Positions 26,802-35,714 of a stretch of 64,000 nucleotides of DNA are shown here, piece after piece. Below the pieces are notes generated by a model. That model was not told the origin of the DNA. It saw only the letters and a list, made by a program, of their open reading frames with translations, and made no database searches. Source of the DNA: G965279335 sp965279285 (GTDB lineage: Bacteria > Pseudomonadota > Gammaproteobacteria > DSM-16500); assembly GCA_965279285.1 (NCBI GenBank), contig OZ257147.1, forward strand, positions 372,001-436,000. The letters run 5' to 3'. The position numbers were made by a program, and so were the translations under genes. Each line of letters begins with the position of its first letter. Positions within the stretch are counted from its first letter, which is position 1.

Positions 26802-28157
26802 ATGCGAATTACATTTCTTGGTGCAACCAAGACAGTGACAGGATCAAAATTTTTATTAAGTTTTGGTAATAAAAAGATTTTAATTGATTGTGGATTATTT
26901 CAAGGATTAAAAGAACTGCGCTTAAGAAACTGGGAAAAATTTCCCATTGATCCTCATACCATTGATAGTGTTGTGTTGACCCATGCGCATATTGATCACA
27001 GTGGTTATTTGCCGGTTTTAGTAAAAAATGGGTTTAATGGAAAAATTTATTGTTCGGAAGCAACAAAAGAATTATGTGAAGTATTATTACCTGACAGCGG
27101 TTATTTACAAGAAGAAGAAGCAAAATTTGCCAATAAACACGGTTATTCAAAGCATAAACCTGCTGTGCCGCTTTATACGCGTTTAGAAGCAGAAAATACC
27201 TTAGCCTATTTGCGTGCGATTGATTTTAGAAAGCCCATTAAGCTTGATGAAGAAACGCATATGTCACTTATTCCCGCCGGGCACATCTTGGGTGCTTCTT
27301 TTGTGCAGTTTAAGTATTACAATCGAACTATTTTATTTTCAGGTGATTTAGGTCGGCCAGCAGATCCTATTATGCATGCTCCTTCTGTCATTCAGGCTGC
27401 TGATTATTTAGTATTGGAATCGACTTATGGTAATCGCACACATAAAAAAATTGACCCCCTCGATGAGTTAGCTGATATTGTTTCTCGCACAGCAGCACGT
27501 CATGGCACTATCGTAATGCCAGCATTTGCTGTGGGACGGGCTCAGCATTTACTGTATTTATTGTATCAACTGAAATTACAAAATCGTATTCCTAATATTC
27601 CTATTTATTTAGATAGTCCGATGGCAAAAAGTGCCACAGCTATTTTTCGCAAGCATCCAGAGTTGCATCGACTTAATGCTGAAACAGCGCAAAAAGTGTG
27701 TGAAATAGCCCAGTACATTAATTCTAAGGAAGAATCTCAAGCCTTAGATGAAGTTAAAACAGCCAAAATTATTATTTCAGCCAGTGGTATGTTAGAAGGC
27801 GGACGCGTATTGCATCATGTAAAAATGTTTGCTCCTGACCCAAAAAATACGATTGTATTTGCCGGCTATCAAGCATCGGGCACCCGTGGCGCTGATATTA
27901 TTGCTGGGAAAAAACATATTAAAGCATTTGGTGAAGATGTTGCGATTAACGCTGAAGTTCAAGTTCTTAGTAATATGTCAGCGCATGCAGATTATGAGGA
28001 AATTTTAGCTTGGTTAGCGCATTTTAATCATCATCCACGTAAAGTATTTATTACGCATGGTGAGCCTGATGCCGCTCAAGCATTAAAAGAAAAAATTGAA
28101 GAAAAATATGGTTGGCCGTGTGTTATTCCTGATTATTTGTATAGCGAGATGTTGTAA
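26802..28157 (+). CDS. Metallo-beta-lactamase / beta-CASP RNA-processing exonuclease
   Basis: A 451-residue protein. The zinc-binding HxHxDH motif is H61-A-H63-I-D65-H66 in VLTHAHIDHSGYL; AGHILGAS and FSGDLGR provide further metal ligands. The beta-CASP region has ESTYGNR, VMPAFAVGRAQ, ISASGMLEGGRV and the C-terminal NMSAHADYEE and THGEPDA. This is the CPSF/YSH1-like group of bacterial RNA nucleases. It follows etfA by only 19 bases and may be co-transcribed. A ribosome binding site (AAGGAATC) precedes it. Confidence 0.92.
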   Translation: MRITFLGATKTVTGSKFLLSFGNKKILIDCGLFQGLKELRLRNWEKFPIDPHTIDSVVLTHAHIDHSGYLPVLVKNGFNGKIYCSEATKELCEVLLPDSGYLQEEEAKFANKHGYSKHKPAVPLYTRLEAENTLAYLRAIDFRKPIKLDEETHMSLIPAGHILGASFVQFKYYNRTILFSGDLGRPADPIMHAPSVIQAADYLVLESTYGNRTHKKIDPLDELADIVSRTAARHGTIVMPAFAVGRAQHLLYLLYQLKLQNRIPNIPIYLDSPMAKSATAIFRKHPELHRLNAETAQKVCEIAQYINSKEESQALDEVKTAKIIISASGMLEGGRVLHHVKMFAPDPKNTIVFAGYQASGTRGADIIAGKKHIKAFGEDVAINAEVQVLSNMSAHADYEEILAWLAHFNHHPRKVFITHGEPDAAQALKEKIEEKYGWPCVIPDYLYSEML

Positions 28158-28246
28158 GAGTTCGGTGGGCACGCTGCGCTTTACCCAACCTACATTTTTT
28201 TGATTCTAACGCTTTTGTAGGGTGGGTAAAGCGCAGCGTGCCCACC
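28158..28246. repeat. Palindromic repeat pair, slightly degenerate
   Basis: Inverted units with several changes (GAGTTCGGTGGGCACGC and CTTTACCCAACC) around a short spacer. It immediately follows the ribonuclease stop. Confidence 0.88.
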
Positions 28247-28325
28247 GCTTTACGATAAACAAAAGCGCGCAGAGGTCGAAATAAAGCGCTATAATAAGAA
28301 ATAGACAATGCAATAGGTATTTAGT

Positions 28326-28790
28326 ATGACAATACAAGATGATGAAAATCAAGAAGGAAAAACAGGTCAAGGTGGAAAATCCGGCGAAAAAGGTTTTCGC
28401 ATACAACAAGAAACCTCGCGGGATGATTTACTTACTCCAAAACAATTAAAACTTCATCAAGAAATTAATAAAGCCTATGTCGAAAAACAAAAGATATTAA
28501 GAAAAGAACGTGCAGCCATAAAAGAGGGTCGCAATGACGTAGTTGCACAGCTTCGGGCTGCACGGGGATTAGGAATGGGTAGTGGTGGTTCTTCTTCTCC
28601 GTTTAAAAAACATCCGATTAGTGATAAAGCACAGTTTAGTGGTATTGATAAGCAAATTTCTGGAATACCTACTCTCAATGAAACCAACACGAATGATGAA
28701 AAACGGAATGAGTTGGAGAATCGCTATAACCTTACTCATCAACCGAAGCGTACTTTTAATCCTCGACCTAGTCCTTATGGAAGTGGTTAA
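28326..28790 (+). CDS. Small hydrophilic protein upstream of the AnkH-like gene
   Basis: A 154-residue protein of no recognised family. It is polar and probably partly disordered: a Gly/Lys-rich start (GKTGQGGKSGEKG), a charged helical stretch around residues 40-75 (KLHQEINKAYVEKQKILRKE), a Gly/Ser linker and a Pro-rich end. There is no signal peptide or membrane segment. A TATAAT occurs at 28290-28295 without a clear -35. The stop is three bases before the next ATG, so it is almost certainly co-translated with the ankyrin protein and could be a chaperone, adaptor or companion effector. Confidence 0.65.
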   Translation: MTIQDDENQEGKTGQGGKSGEKGFRIQQETSRDDLLTPKQLKLHQEINKAYVEKQKILRKERAAIKEGRNDVVAQLRAARGLGMGSGGSSSPFKKHPISDKAQFSGIDKQISGIPTLNETNTNDEKRNELENRYNLTHQPKRTFNPRPSPYGSG

Positions 28791-28793
28791 TCT

Positions 28794-30194
28794 ATGCAAT
28801 CATTAGCTGATAGTATTATGTCTGAAGATATTGATGTAGTTCGGGCAGCACTGCAATATCCTCATGATCTTAATCAATTAGATGAATACGGTTTTACACC
28901 ATTAATTGAAGCAGCCATCGCAGATAATGTAGCGATAGCGCAATTACTTATTAGCTATGGCGCCAATGTAAATTTGCCTGATATGACAGGCAGTAGTCCA
29001 CTGCATTGGGCGGTAGAAAATAATAATTTGCAATTGTGTTCGTTATTATTAGCAAATCGTGCTAACCCTAATGCTTATACCTTATCTGGCCAGCCGGTAT
29101 TAACACTCGCTGTTTTACGGCAGCAACATGATTTAAAGCGCTTGTTATTGGATCATGGGGCAAGCTTGGAGTTTGCTCAAGATTATATTAATACTAAAAT
29201 GCTCGGACATATCTTTGAATTAGTTGGCACTACCAATATTGTCAGTCCTAATAATCAATTTGTTGAAGTTGATTTTGAAGGATTCTTTTTAGAAGTTAGT
29301 TTAGACATTATTGCGGATTCTCTGTTGCATTTTAAAAATCATTTTGCAGCGCGAGAAGTGAGACATTATGGGCAATTAAGCCAAATGATGGTGGATGTCT
29401 TACAGCGAGCTACGCAGCTGATACAATTTCAGCAATATAGAACTAATATTGCTAAACATACCGTAGAGATTAATCATTTAATTCAGCAAGAGCCTTTGCT
29501 TATTCCCGTGGGTTATGAGGGACATGCGATTACTTTTATTAAATTCGGGACGATTTTAGTGAAATGTGATCGACGTGAAGATAGTCGTCTTTACGATAAT
29601 ATTATGTTTTATGAGGTGGGTAATAAAGCAGCTTTTACCGCGCAATTTATTAAAAAATTAATTTATGACAAGCAATCAGATCATTTTGTGAATGTGGAGT
29701 TACCGGCTATTTTGCAATTAATGCCGATTACCGAGCTAAAGGTTCCAGCGCAAATTAGTGGTAACTGTTCTTGGGCAAATGTTGAAGCATGTATTCCCAC
29801 ATTGCATTTTTTAATGTCAACGTATCAAGCGGATTTTCAAAAAAATATAGCGCGTTATAAAAGTTTAGCGTTGAAATATTTTTATCAATGGCGAGAATGG
29901 AATAAAGATCGAACAATGAATTTCTGTATTCAGGCGCTAGGGCATGGTGATTCGTTAAGAAAAATATGCAAAGCTGAGATTTTGGCAGCTATTCTTTTTC
30001 AATCGAGTAATAACCAGGATAAAGAGAGCCGTTCGCGGATTGAAACCTTATTAGCGGTATTAACGCGCCATGATCTTGAGTATATTTTACAGAATTATAT
30101 CAAGGTTTATTGTTATGAAGACCATAGCGAAGAAGGCAAGAATTTTTTACAGCTATTACGTACTTATGGTTATGATCCTGCACGGCGGCGTTGA
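28794..30194 (+). CDS. AnkH/LegA3-like ankyrin-repeat protein, candidate Dot/Icm effector
   Basis: A 466-residue protein. Residues about 1-135 contain three to four ankyrin repeats (DEYGFTPLIEAAIADN; MTGSSPLHWAVENNNLQLCSL; LSGQPVLTLAVLRQQHDLKR). The remainder is a separate domain with His244 in YEGHAITFIKFG and Cys325 in ISGNCSWANVEAC, which look like the catalytic pair of a cysteine protease-like fold. Length, repeat position and the GNCSW segment fit AnkH/LegA3, a core Legionella type IV effector whose C-terminal domain has been described as cysteine-protease-like. The assignment is by pattern recognition, not by alignment. A Dot/Icm system is not in this window. Confidence 0.72.
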   Translation: MQSLADSIMSEDIDVVRAALQYPHDLNQLDEYGFTPLIEAAIADNVAIAQLLISYGANVNLPDMTGSSPLHWAVENNNLQLCSLLLANRANPNAYTLSGQPVLTLAVLRQQHDLKRLLLDHGASLEFAQDYINTKMLGHIFELVGTTNIVSPNNQFVEVDFEGFFLEVSLDIIADSLLHFKNHFAAREVRHYGQLSQMMVDVLQRATQLIQFQQYRTNIAKHTVEINHLIQQEPLLIPVGYEGHAITFIKFGTILVKCDRREDSRLYDNIMFYEVGNKAAFTAQFIKKLIYDKQSDHFVNVELPAILQLMPITELKVPAQISGNCSWANVEACIPTLHFLMSTYQADFQKNIARYKSLALKYFYQWREWNKDRTMNFCIQALGHGDSLRKICKAEILAAILFQSSNNQDKESRSRIETLLAVLTRHDLEYILQNYIKVYCYEDHSEEGKNFLQLLRTYGYDPARRR

Positions 30195-30240
30195 TTAAAT
30201 TTACATTCATAAATTCATTATGCTATGCTGGGGGTTTTTG

Positions 30241-30375
30241 TAACTATTTAGCAGCCAGAGAGTTTGGTGGGCACGCTACGCTTTGCCCACCCTACATTAG
30301 TTTATTTTTGTCATTTTTTGTAGGGTGGGCAAAGCGTAGCGTGCCCACCAAACTCTTTCGCTGCTGAGTAATTAC
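30241..30375. repeat. Palindromic repeat pair
   Basis: Inverted units at about 30260-30296 and 30318-30355, with long outer arms (TAACTATTTAGCAGC and GCTGCTGAGTAATTAC). The core carries the variant CACGCTACGC. Confidence 0.9.
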
Positions 30376-30407
30376 GTTTTTTAGCTAATATCTAACAGGG
30401 GTTGAAT

Positions 30408-30620
30408 ATGAAGAACCAAGAATTATATGATTTTGTTGCTTGGATAGTCGTTGTTGTTGGGGGGATTAACTGGGGTTTAGTGGGTCTGCTCAAACTTAAT
30501 CTTGTTGAAGCTATTTTAGGAGTAGGTTTTTTATCTCGATTGATTTATATCATTGTTGGAGTGGCTGCAGCTTATCTAATTTATCGATATTTTGAAAAAA
30601 AGAAGACGCCTATCGTTTAA
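30408..30620 (+). CDS. DUF378 family small membrane protein
   Basis: A 70-residue protein with two hydrophobic helices separated by a short turn. VVGGINWGLVGLLKLNLVEA is the signature of DUF378 (YuzA-like) proteins, whose function is unknown. The ATG at 30408 has AGGGG six to seven bases upstream; a TTG at 30402 is less likely. A strong terminator follows. Confidence 0.85.
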   Translation: MKNQELYDFVAWIVVVVGGINWGLVGLLKLNLVEAILGVGFLSRLIYIIVGVAAAYLIYRYFEKKKTPIV

Positions 30621-30635
30621 TACCTCTACTTCGTA

Positions 30636-30672
30636 GCCCTCCGCTTTAGTTTTACTAAAGAGAGGGTTTTCC
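30636..30672 (+). terminator. Rho-independent terminator after the DUF378 gene
   Basis: CCCTCCGCTTTAG and CTAAAGAGAGGG form a stem with one mismatch around a TTTTA loop, followed by TTTTCCCTTTT. Confidence 0.8.
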
Positions 30673-30699
30673 CTTTTATCAAATAGAATTTACTCCCCT

Positions 30700-32088
30700 A
30701 TGCGCACTTTAGTCTGGTTTAAAAAAGATTTACGGTTGCTTGACAATCCTGCTTTATATCACGCTAGCAAACAATCAACTGATGGTGTTTTGGCAGTTTA
30801 TATCATCGATTCAGAGATGTGGTTAAAGCATGGGATATCACCTAGTCAAATTGACTTTATTCTGGGTGGATTAAAACAACTGAGTGTGGACTTAGAGAAG
30901 CTCCATATTCCTTTTATGGTGATCTCTGTAGATCAAACTAGAGCTATTCCAGCAACTCTTTTACGGGTAGTGGAAGAGGTGAAAGCCGATAAGTTATTTT
31001 TTAATTTAGAATATGAAGTAGATGAAAGTCGACGCGATAACTCGGTTGTAGAGTATCTCAAGCAGCATCATATTCCCAGTCAGACTTACACGGATCAATT
31101 AATTTTGCCGCATGAATTAGTGAAAACCAACCAAAATGAATATTTTAAAGTATTTACGGCATTCAAGCGGCAATGGCTGAAGCATTTTAGTTTAGTTCAG
31201 CCAAAATCACTTCCCAAGCCATCAGCGCAGTCTCCATTAGCGATTTTATCAACCGAAGTTCCTTTGGTCGCGCAAAATAATATATGGCCACCTGGAGAGC
31301 GTGAGGCTTATGCGCGATTAAAGAAATTTACTAAAACAGAGATTTTGGTGTATCAGAAACAACGTGATTATCCGTTTTTAGATAGCACAAGTCGATTATC
31401 GCCTTATTTAGCCACCGGTATGATTTCAGCTAAAGAATGTTTTTTAGCCGCTTTAGCGGTTAATTCGGGTGAGTTAGATACGGGTAATTTAGGGACATTA
31501 ACTTGGATGTCAGAGTTAATTTGGCGCGAATTTTATCGGCATATTTTAATTTATGTGCCACGTGTCTGTATGAACAAGGCATATAATTTAAAAACAGAGA
31601 TGTTGCCTTGGAAATATGATGAAGCCCTATTAAATGCTTGGAAGCAAGGTCAGACGGGCTTTCCTATTGTTGATGCGGCCATGCGGCAATTAAATATGAC
31701 CGGATGGATGCATAATCGTTTGCGTATGGTAGTCGCGATGTTTTTAAGTAAGAATCTTTTTTTAGATTGGCGATTAGGGGAGCGTTATTTTACTGAAAAA
31801 TTAATTGATTTTGATTTTGCTTCAAATAATGGTGGTTGGCAGTGGAGTGCATCGACAGGAACTGATTCTGTGCCTTATTTTAGAGTATTTAATCCTACGT
31901 TACAGAGTGAGCGTTTTGATCCTACTGGTGAGTTTATTCGGCAATATTGCCCTGAAATAAGTATGCTAGAAGGGAAAGTTATTCATAATCCTTATGCATA
32001 TCTTTCACATGATATCGACTACCCACCCCCTATCATCGACTATAAAAAATCACGTGCAGATGTCATTAATGAGTTTAAGAAAATCTAG
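30700..32088 (+). CDS. phrB: Deoxyribodipyrimidine photolyase
   Basis: A 462-residue class I CPD photolyase. The N-terminal antenna-binding half begins MRTLVWFKKDLRLLDNPAL. The FAD-binding half carries SRLSPYLATGMIS, WMSELIWREFYRHI, TGFPIVDAAMRQL, TGWMHNRLRMVVAMFLSKN and the diagnostic FASNNGGWQWSASTGTD near residues 385-401. It repairs UV-induced pyrimidine dimers with blue light. No ribosome binding site of good strength is visible; the start was chosen from the conserved N-terminus. Confidence 0.95.
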   Translation: MRTLVWFKKDLRLLDNPALYHASKQSTDGVLAVYIIDSEMWLKHGISPSQIDFILGGLKQLSVDLEKLHIPFMVISVDQTRAIPATLLRVVEEVKADKLFFNLEYEVDESRRDNSVVEYLKQHHIPSQTYTDQLILPHELVKTNQNEYFKVFTAFKRQWLKHFSLVQPKSLPKPSAQSPLAILSTEVPLVAQNNIWPPGEREAYARLKKFTKTEILVYQKQRDYPFLDSTSRLSPYLATGMISAKECFLAALAVNSGELDTGNLGTLTWMSELIWREFYRHILIYVPRVCMNKAYNLKTEMLPWKYDEALLNAWKQGQTGFPIVDAAMRQLNMTGWMHNRLRMVVAMFLSKNLFLDWRLGERYFTEKLIDFDFASNNGGWQWSASTGTDSVPYFRVFNPTLQSERFDPTGEFIRQYCPEISMLEGKVIHNPYAYLSHDIDYPPPIIDYKKSRADVINEFKKI

Positions 32089-32212
32089 AATATCAGTAAA
32101 AATAATTTATTTTTATCTTAAAAAAACTACGTGATACACCCAATGTGCTTAGGTAAATCGATTAATGAAAAGTATATACCCTAATAGTAGATGCTTTTTT
32201 ATTTTTCTATGT

Positions 32213-32218
32213 TATAAT
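32213..32218 (+). promoter_or_regulatory. -10 hexamer for the histone H1-like gene
   Basis: A perfect TATAAT about 35 bases before the start codon, in a T-rich context, with no convincing -35. An AAGGAGAAAA ribosome binding site follows. Confidence 0.4.
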
Positions 32219-32253
32219 TCCTTTGTAGTCTAAGTTAACAAGGAGAAAAAGGT

Positions 32254-32556
32254 ATGCGACGCAAAAGTACGAAAAGTGTAATGGCTAAACCCCGTAAGGC
32301 AAAAAAAGCTTCTACGGTTGCTAAAAAACGTAAAGCACCTGCAAAGAAAAAAGTTGCAGTTAAAAAGAAAGTAGCAGCAAAAAAAGTAGCTAAAAAACCA
32401 GCTAAAAAAGCAGTAAAGAAAGTAGCAGCAAAAAAAGTAGCAAAGAAAAAACCAGCTAAAAAAGCTGTGAAAAAAGCGGTAGCAAAAAAACCTGCTAAAG
32501 CTAAAGCAAAAAAGAGAAAGTCAAAAGCAAAGGCTAAAGTTGCAGTAACAATGTAA
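32254..32556 (+). CDS. Histone H1-like Lys/Ala-rich DNA-binding protein
   Basis: A 100-residue protein made almost entirely of Lys, Ala, Val and Pro, in repeated AKKVAKKPAKKAVKK-type blocks, as in the C-terminal tail of eukaryotic H1 and the bacterial H1-like proteins of Chlamydia and Coxiella (Hq1). Such proteins bind DNA by charge and compact the nucleoid. The repetitive codon pattern (AAAAAAGTAGC blocks) suggests expansion by slippage or recombination. A strong ribosome binding site supports high expression. Confidence 0.85.
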   Translation: MRRKSTKSVMAKPRKAKKASTVAKKRKAPAKKKVAVKKKVAAKKVAKKPAKKAVKKVAAKKVAKKKPAKKAVKKAVAKKPAKAKAKKRKSKAKAKVAVTM

Positions 32557-32576
32557 TTTAGCTTTGCCTGATACAG

Positions 32577-32665
32577 GCTGTGTGAAACAGGCGTATGCTA
32601 TGGAAGAACACCTTAAGTCGGGTAACTGACGGAGGGTTTTTTCCTGTTTTGCACAGCTTTTCTTT
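32577..32665 (+). ncRNA. Structured RNA or long composite terminator
   Basis: GCTGTGTGAAACAGG (32577-32591) can pair over all 15 positions (two G-U) with CCTGTTTTGCACAGC (32643-32657), followed by TTTTCTTT. The 51-base interior holds a smaller hairpin, CCTT..GTC / GAC..AGGG (about 32611-32635), and two GGA motifs. It may be only the terminator of the H1-like gene, but the nested stem is unusually elaborate and could be a processed small RNA. No known RNA family was recognised. Confidence 0.5.
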
Positions 32666-32801
32666 ATCCGCGTCCCCATCAATTTCATTGTTTTCGTAAA
32701 ATCACCTTCTATTTATGTCCTTTGCTAGACGAGCTGCTCACTTCGCTTTATAATTATTAACCAATCAAAACTATTTAGCTAAATTAAGGTAAAAACGAGG
32801 C

Positions 32802-33998
32802 ATGAAATTATTAGGTGGTCTTTTATTAGTAGTGGGGACAGCGATTGGCGGAGGAATGCTTGCACTTCCGATTGCGACTGCGCCAGCGGGTTTTGTTAAT
32901 TCTTCGTACATTTTGTTCTTTTGTTGGCTATTAATGACAGCAAGTGCCTTTTTAATTCTTGAGGTTAATTTATGGTTACCGCGTAATAGTCATATTATTT
33001 CTATGGCGAGAGCAACATTAGGAAACTGGGGTGAGCTAACTGCTTGGATCGTTTATTTGCTTTTACTTTATTCTTTGTTAGCGGCATATATAGCAGGTGG
33101 TGGGGACTTTTTTAAAAGTTTATTATCGTTAATTCATATTAGTTCTCCTGACTGGTTGACGATTATGATTTTTACTTTAGTCCTCGGTTATGTTGTTTAT
33201 CATGGCATTAGATCAGTTGATTTAGTTAATCGTGTGTTGATGTTAGCGAAATTAGGTGCATTTGTGGCTTTAGTTGGATTTATTGCGCCGCATATTTCTT
33301 TTCCTAAGTTAACGGGTGGTAATTATCAAGCGATGATGGCGAGTGTTACTGTTGCGATTACTTCTTTTAGTTTTGCCACTATTGTGCCAAGTTTACGGGT
33401 TTATTTTCATGATGATGTAAAAAAGCTACGTTTAATTATTTGGGCTGGTAGTTTGATTCCCTTAGTTTGTTATATTTTTTGGGACATGGCAATTATGGGT
33501 GTCATTCCTCGTGAGGGCAGTCATGGATTAATCGAAATGTTAAATTCCGGCCGCTCAACCAGTGAGTTTGTAAATCAGCTCAGTCAATTGCTTAATCTAG
33601 AAACTATTAGTACATGCGCGCGAGCATTTACTTCTGTTTGTTTATTAACGGCCTTTTTGGGTGTCTCCCTTTGTTTATCTGACTTTTTAGCTGATGGTTT
33701 TAATATGGAAAAAGTAGGGAAAAATAAATTAATTATTAGTGCGGCGACTTTTCTTCCGCCCTTATTAATTGTTTTCTTTTATCCGGGTGCATTTATTAAA
33801 GCCTTAAGTTATGCAGGTATTTTTTGCGTAATTTTGTTGGCATTATTCCCAGCATTGATGGCATGGCGTGGACGTTATACTAAAAAAATTGCTAAAGGAT
33901 ATCAAGTCTGGGGTGGTAAGCCATTGTTGATTTTGATTACTGTACTTTCGGTAGCTATTATTATTTATAGTGCGTTGAGTATTTTTGTTGAAATTTAA
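32802..33998 (+). CDS. Aromatic amino-acid permease (TyrP/Mtr family)
   Basis: A 398-residue membrane protein with about 11 helices. The N-terminus LGGLLLVVGTAIGGGMLALP is the signature of the hydroxy/aromatic amino acid permease family, as is SFSFATIVPSLRVYFHDD near residue 195. Family members import tyrosine, tryptophan or phenylalanine with protons. TyrP is the closest in feel, but which amino acid is carried cannot be decided. A strong terminator follows at 34082-34127. Confidence 0.88.
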   Translation: MKLLGGLLLVVGTAIGGGMLALPIATAPAGFVNSSYILFFCWLLMTASAFLILEVNLWLPRNSHIISMARATLGNWGELTAWIVYLLLLYSLLAAYIAGGGDFFKSLLSLIHISSPDWLTIMIFTLVLGYVVYHGIRSVDLVNRVLMLAKLGAFVALVGFIAPHISFPKLTGGNYQAMMASVTVAITSFSFATIVPSLRVYFHDDVKKLRLIIWAGSLIPLVCYIFWDMAIMGVIPREGSHGLIEMLNSGRSTSEFVNQLSQLLNLETISTCARAFTSVCLLTAFLGVSLCLSDFLADGFNMEKVGKNKLIISAATFLPPLLIVFFYPGAFIKALSYAGIFCVILLALFPALMAWRGRYTKKIAKGYQVWGGKPLLILITVLSVAIIIYSALSIFVEI

Positions 33999-34009
33999 GA
34001 GTGATGTTT

Positions 34010-34037
34010 ACCTCTCCCACGCTTCGCGGGGAGAGGT
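34010..34037. repeat. Perfect hairpin without U-tract
   Basis: ACCTCTCCC (34010-34018) and GGGAGAGGT (34029-34037) enclose ACGCTTCGCG. No T run follows on either strand, so this is more likely a REP-like element than a terminator. Confidence 0.6.
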
Positions 34038-34081
34038 GAAAACATATTCTCGACCGATAATTGTCATGGGAAACCTCTAGA

Positions 34082-34127
34082 TAAGGGACGCTTATAACAA
34101 GATTATATCCGTCCCTTATTTTTTTTA
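34082..34127 (+). terminator. Rho-independent terminator
   Basis: TAAGGGACG (34082-34090) pairs perfectly with CGTCCCTTA (34110-34118) and is followed at once by a run of eight T. It ends the permease transcript. Confidence 0.85.
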
Positions 34128-34287
34128 GATATTTTATCTAGTATTATCAACACGTTATTTTGGTTAAATGAATTGCTTTATTAATCGAATCATCTTTAAA
34201 TAAACCAATTTCACAAGGTATTTATACTTTATTGTGGTCATATAATGTATGTAACTATAATTAATACTATGCTATTAAGGAGGTTAA

Positions 34288-34470
34288 ATGACAGCTCGCT
34301 ATGGAGAAGGGGCAAAAAGTGAAGTCAAAAAAGAGTTACATCGTTATAAAAAAGGAACCGCAGTGAGCGGGCCTCAGCATAAAAAAGTAAAAAATCGAGA
34401 ACAAGCCATAGCAATTGGGCTATCGAAAGCACGAAAAAAAGGCATTAAAGTCCCTAAAAAAACCAGTTAA
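34288..34470 (+). CDS. DUF6496-like small basic protein
   Basis: A 60-residue basic protein. The pattern of YGEGAKSEVKKELHRYKKGT, then a spacer, then KVKNREQAIAIGLSKARKKG and VPKK matches the small DUF6496 family, which is common in proteobacteria and of unknown function, probably nucleic-acid binding given its charge. A near-perfect Shine-Dalgarno (AAGGAGG) precedes the ATG. Confidence 0.8.
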   Translation: MTARYGEGAKSEVKKELHRYKKGTAVSGPQHKKVKNREQAIAIGLSKARKKGIKVPKKTS

Positions 34471-34600
34471 ACATAAGTTTGAAAAATTTTCCAAATTGAT
34501 TGCAGCTTCACTCTCTAAGAAAATTATTACAACCTATTTTTTGTATTAATTTTTTTGCATTGGTCTATAAATAAAGTTATTTTTACTAAGGAGTATTCTC

Positions 34601-35203
34601 ATGAATAGCCAAGCCAGAATAGTCGACGATCGAATCAACCATCTTTGTGATGTTAATTGTATTTCATGGCCAGCCATTTTTTGTGGTGCACTCGTAGGAG
34701 TAGGTCTGAGTTTTTTAGTTAATCTTTTTATGTTGTCGTTAGGATTGTCGGCTTTTACACTTACTACAGAAGGGACGAATCAATTTGCATTAGGAGGATT
34801 TATTATTTTAACTTTACTGGGAATCACAGCTATGTTTACGGCAGGTTGGGTTTCTGGTTATTTAGGGAGATCGTCTTGTTATAAACGAAGTTTAGGAATG
34901 ATATACGGCTTTATAACATGGAGTATTACTTTGTTGATTTCAGTGTTAATTGCAACTCATACAAGTCATTTTGTTGATAATTATAGCAAACTTCTTGACC
35001 CAAATTCACTAAATTACCAGTCATCTGAGTATCAATACCAATTAACAGATGCGAATACGAGTAGTAAAATTAAAACGGAAAAAACAGTAAAAGCAACCGG
35101 GGCAGTTTTGCTTATTATCTTCTATTTATTTTTTCTTGGTGCGATCACTTGCTGTATTGGTAGCTATTTTGGGTTGAAATTTAAACGAAGTGCGATTACT
35201 TAA
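34601..35203 (+). CDS. Four-helix membrane protein, unknown function
   Basis: A 200-residue protein with about four hydrophobic segments (roughly 22-48, 62-85, 97-118 and 163-188) and a polar extracytoplasmic loop near 120-160. The N-terminal part WPAIFCGALVGVGLSFLVNL recurs in uncharacterised proteobacterial membrane proteins, but I cannot name a family. There is a good AAGGAGT ribosome binding site. It converges with the ccm cluster. Confidence 0.65.
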   Translation: MNSQARIVDDRINHLCDVNCISWPAIFCGALVGVGLSFLVNLFMLSLGLSAFTLTTEGTNQFALGGFIILTLLGITAMFTAGWVSGYLGRSSCYKRSLGMIYGFITWSITLLISVLIATHTSHFVDNYSKLLDPNSLNYQSSEYQYQLTDANTSSKIKTEKTVKATGAVLLIIFYLFFLGAITCCIGSYFGLKFKRSAIT

Positions 35204-35235
35204 GTGTGTATAAATCCAATCATTACGAGGAGCCA

Positions 35236-35712
35236 TTATTCTTGTAGGATGACAGCTCCTCGTAATTTATTCCCAGATTGCGAAATAAGAAGCGCATAAT
35301 AACGTTTAATTTCTAAATTGGTGGGATCTAATTTATAAGCGGTTTGAAAAATAATTTTTGCTGCTTGATAGTCATGTTTTGCATAATAGAGTTTGCCTAA
35401 AATAAGCCACCCTTGTATCTCATTGGGATTATTCATTAATTTTTTTTGAATACTAGCAATAATGCCGTCAATTCCGCCGAGTTTATTGATTGTTGATTGT
35501 AATTCATAATGATTTTTATCTTGAGTAAGCCATAGTTTAAGTGCGGTTTTATCGCCAGAATAAAAGTATAATATTACGGTAAATAGGCTTATAAATAAAG
35601 TAATAAAAATAAAATCTAATTTTTTTAATGTTTGTTTATTAGTTGAAAACATAATAAAACTAATCGCAACTAAGAGGAGAAGCAACAGTAATCCAGCAAG
35701 TAAAAATATCAT
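35236..35712 (-). CDS. ccmI: Cytochrome c maturation TPR protein (CcmI-like)
   Basis: A 158-residue protein with two N-terminal membrane helices and a C-terminal TPR unit (GWLILGKLYYAKHDYQAAKI followed by AYKLDPTNLEIKRY). This is the CcmI/CycH role, presenting apocytochrome c to the haem-ligation complex. It is much shorter than the usual CcmI and keeps only part of the TPR region. It is the last gene of the minus-strand ccm cluster, 2 bases after ccmH. Confidence 0.8.
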   Translation of the reverse strand: MIFLLAGLLLLLLLVAISFIMFSTNKQTLKKLDFIFITLFISLFTVILYFYSGDKTALKLWLTQDKNHYELQSTINKLGGIDGIIASIQKKLMNNPNEIQGWLILGKLYYAKHDYQAAKIIFQTAYKLDPTNLEIKRYYALLISQSGNKLRGAVILQE

Positions 35713-35714
35713 GG

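Noticed and set aside
28123..28308. Minus-strand frame containing VGTLRFTHPT
   Set aside because: It is the palindromic repeat read on the other strand with no ribosome binding site or conserved protein; not a gene.
32577..32665. SRP RNA, 6S RNA or tmRNA
   Set aside because: None of the conserved loops of those RNAs (for example the GGAAG tetraloop region of SRP RNA in its proper context) is present.
34010..34037. Terminator of the aromatic amino-acid permease
   Set aside because: The hairpin is perfect but lacks a T run; the stem at 34082-34127 is the better terminator.
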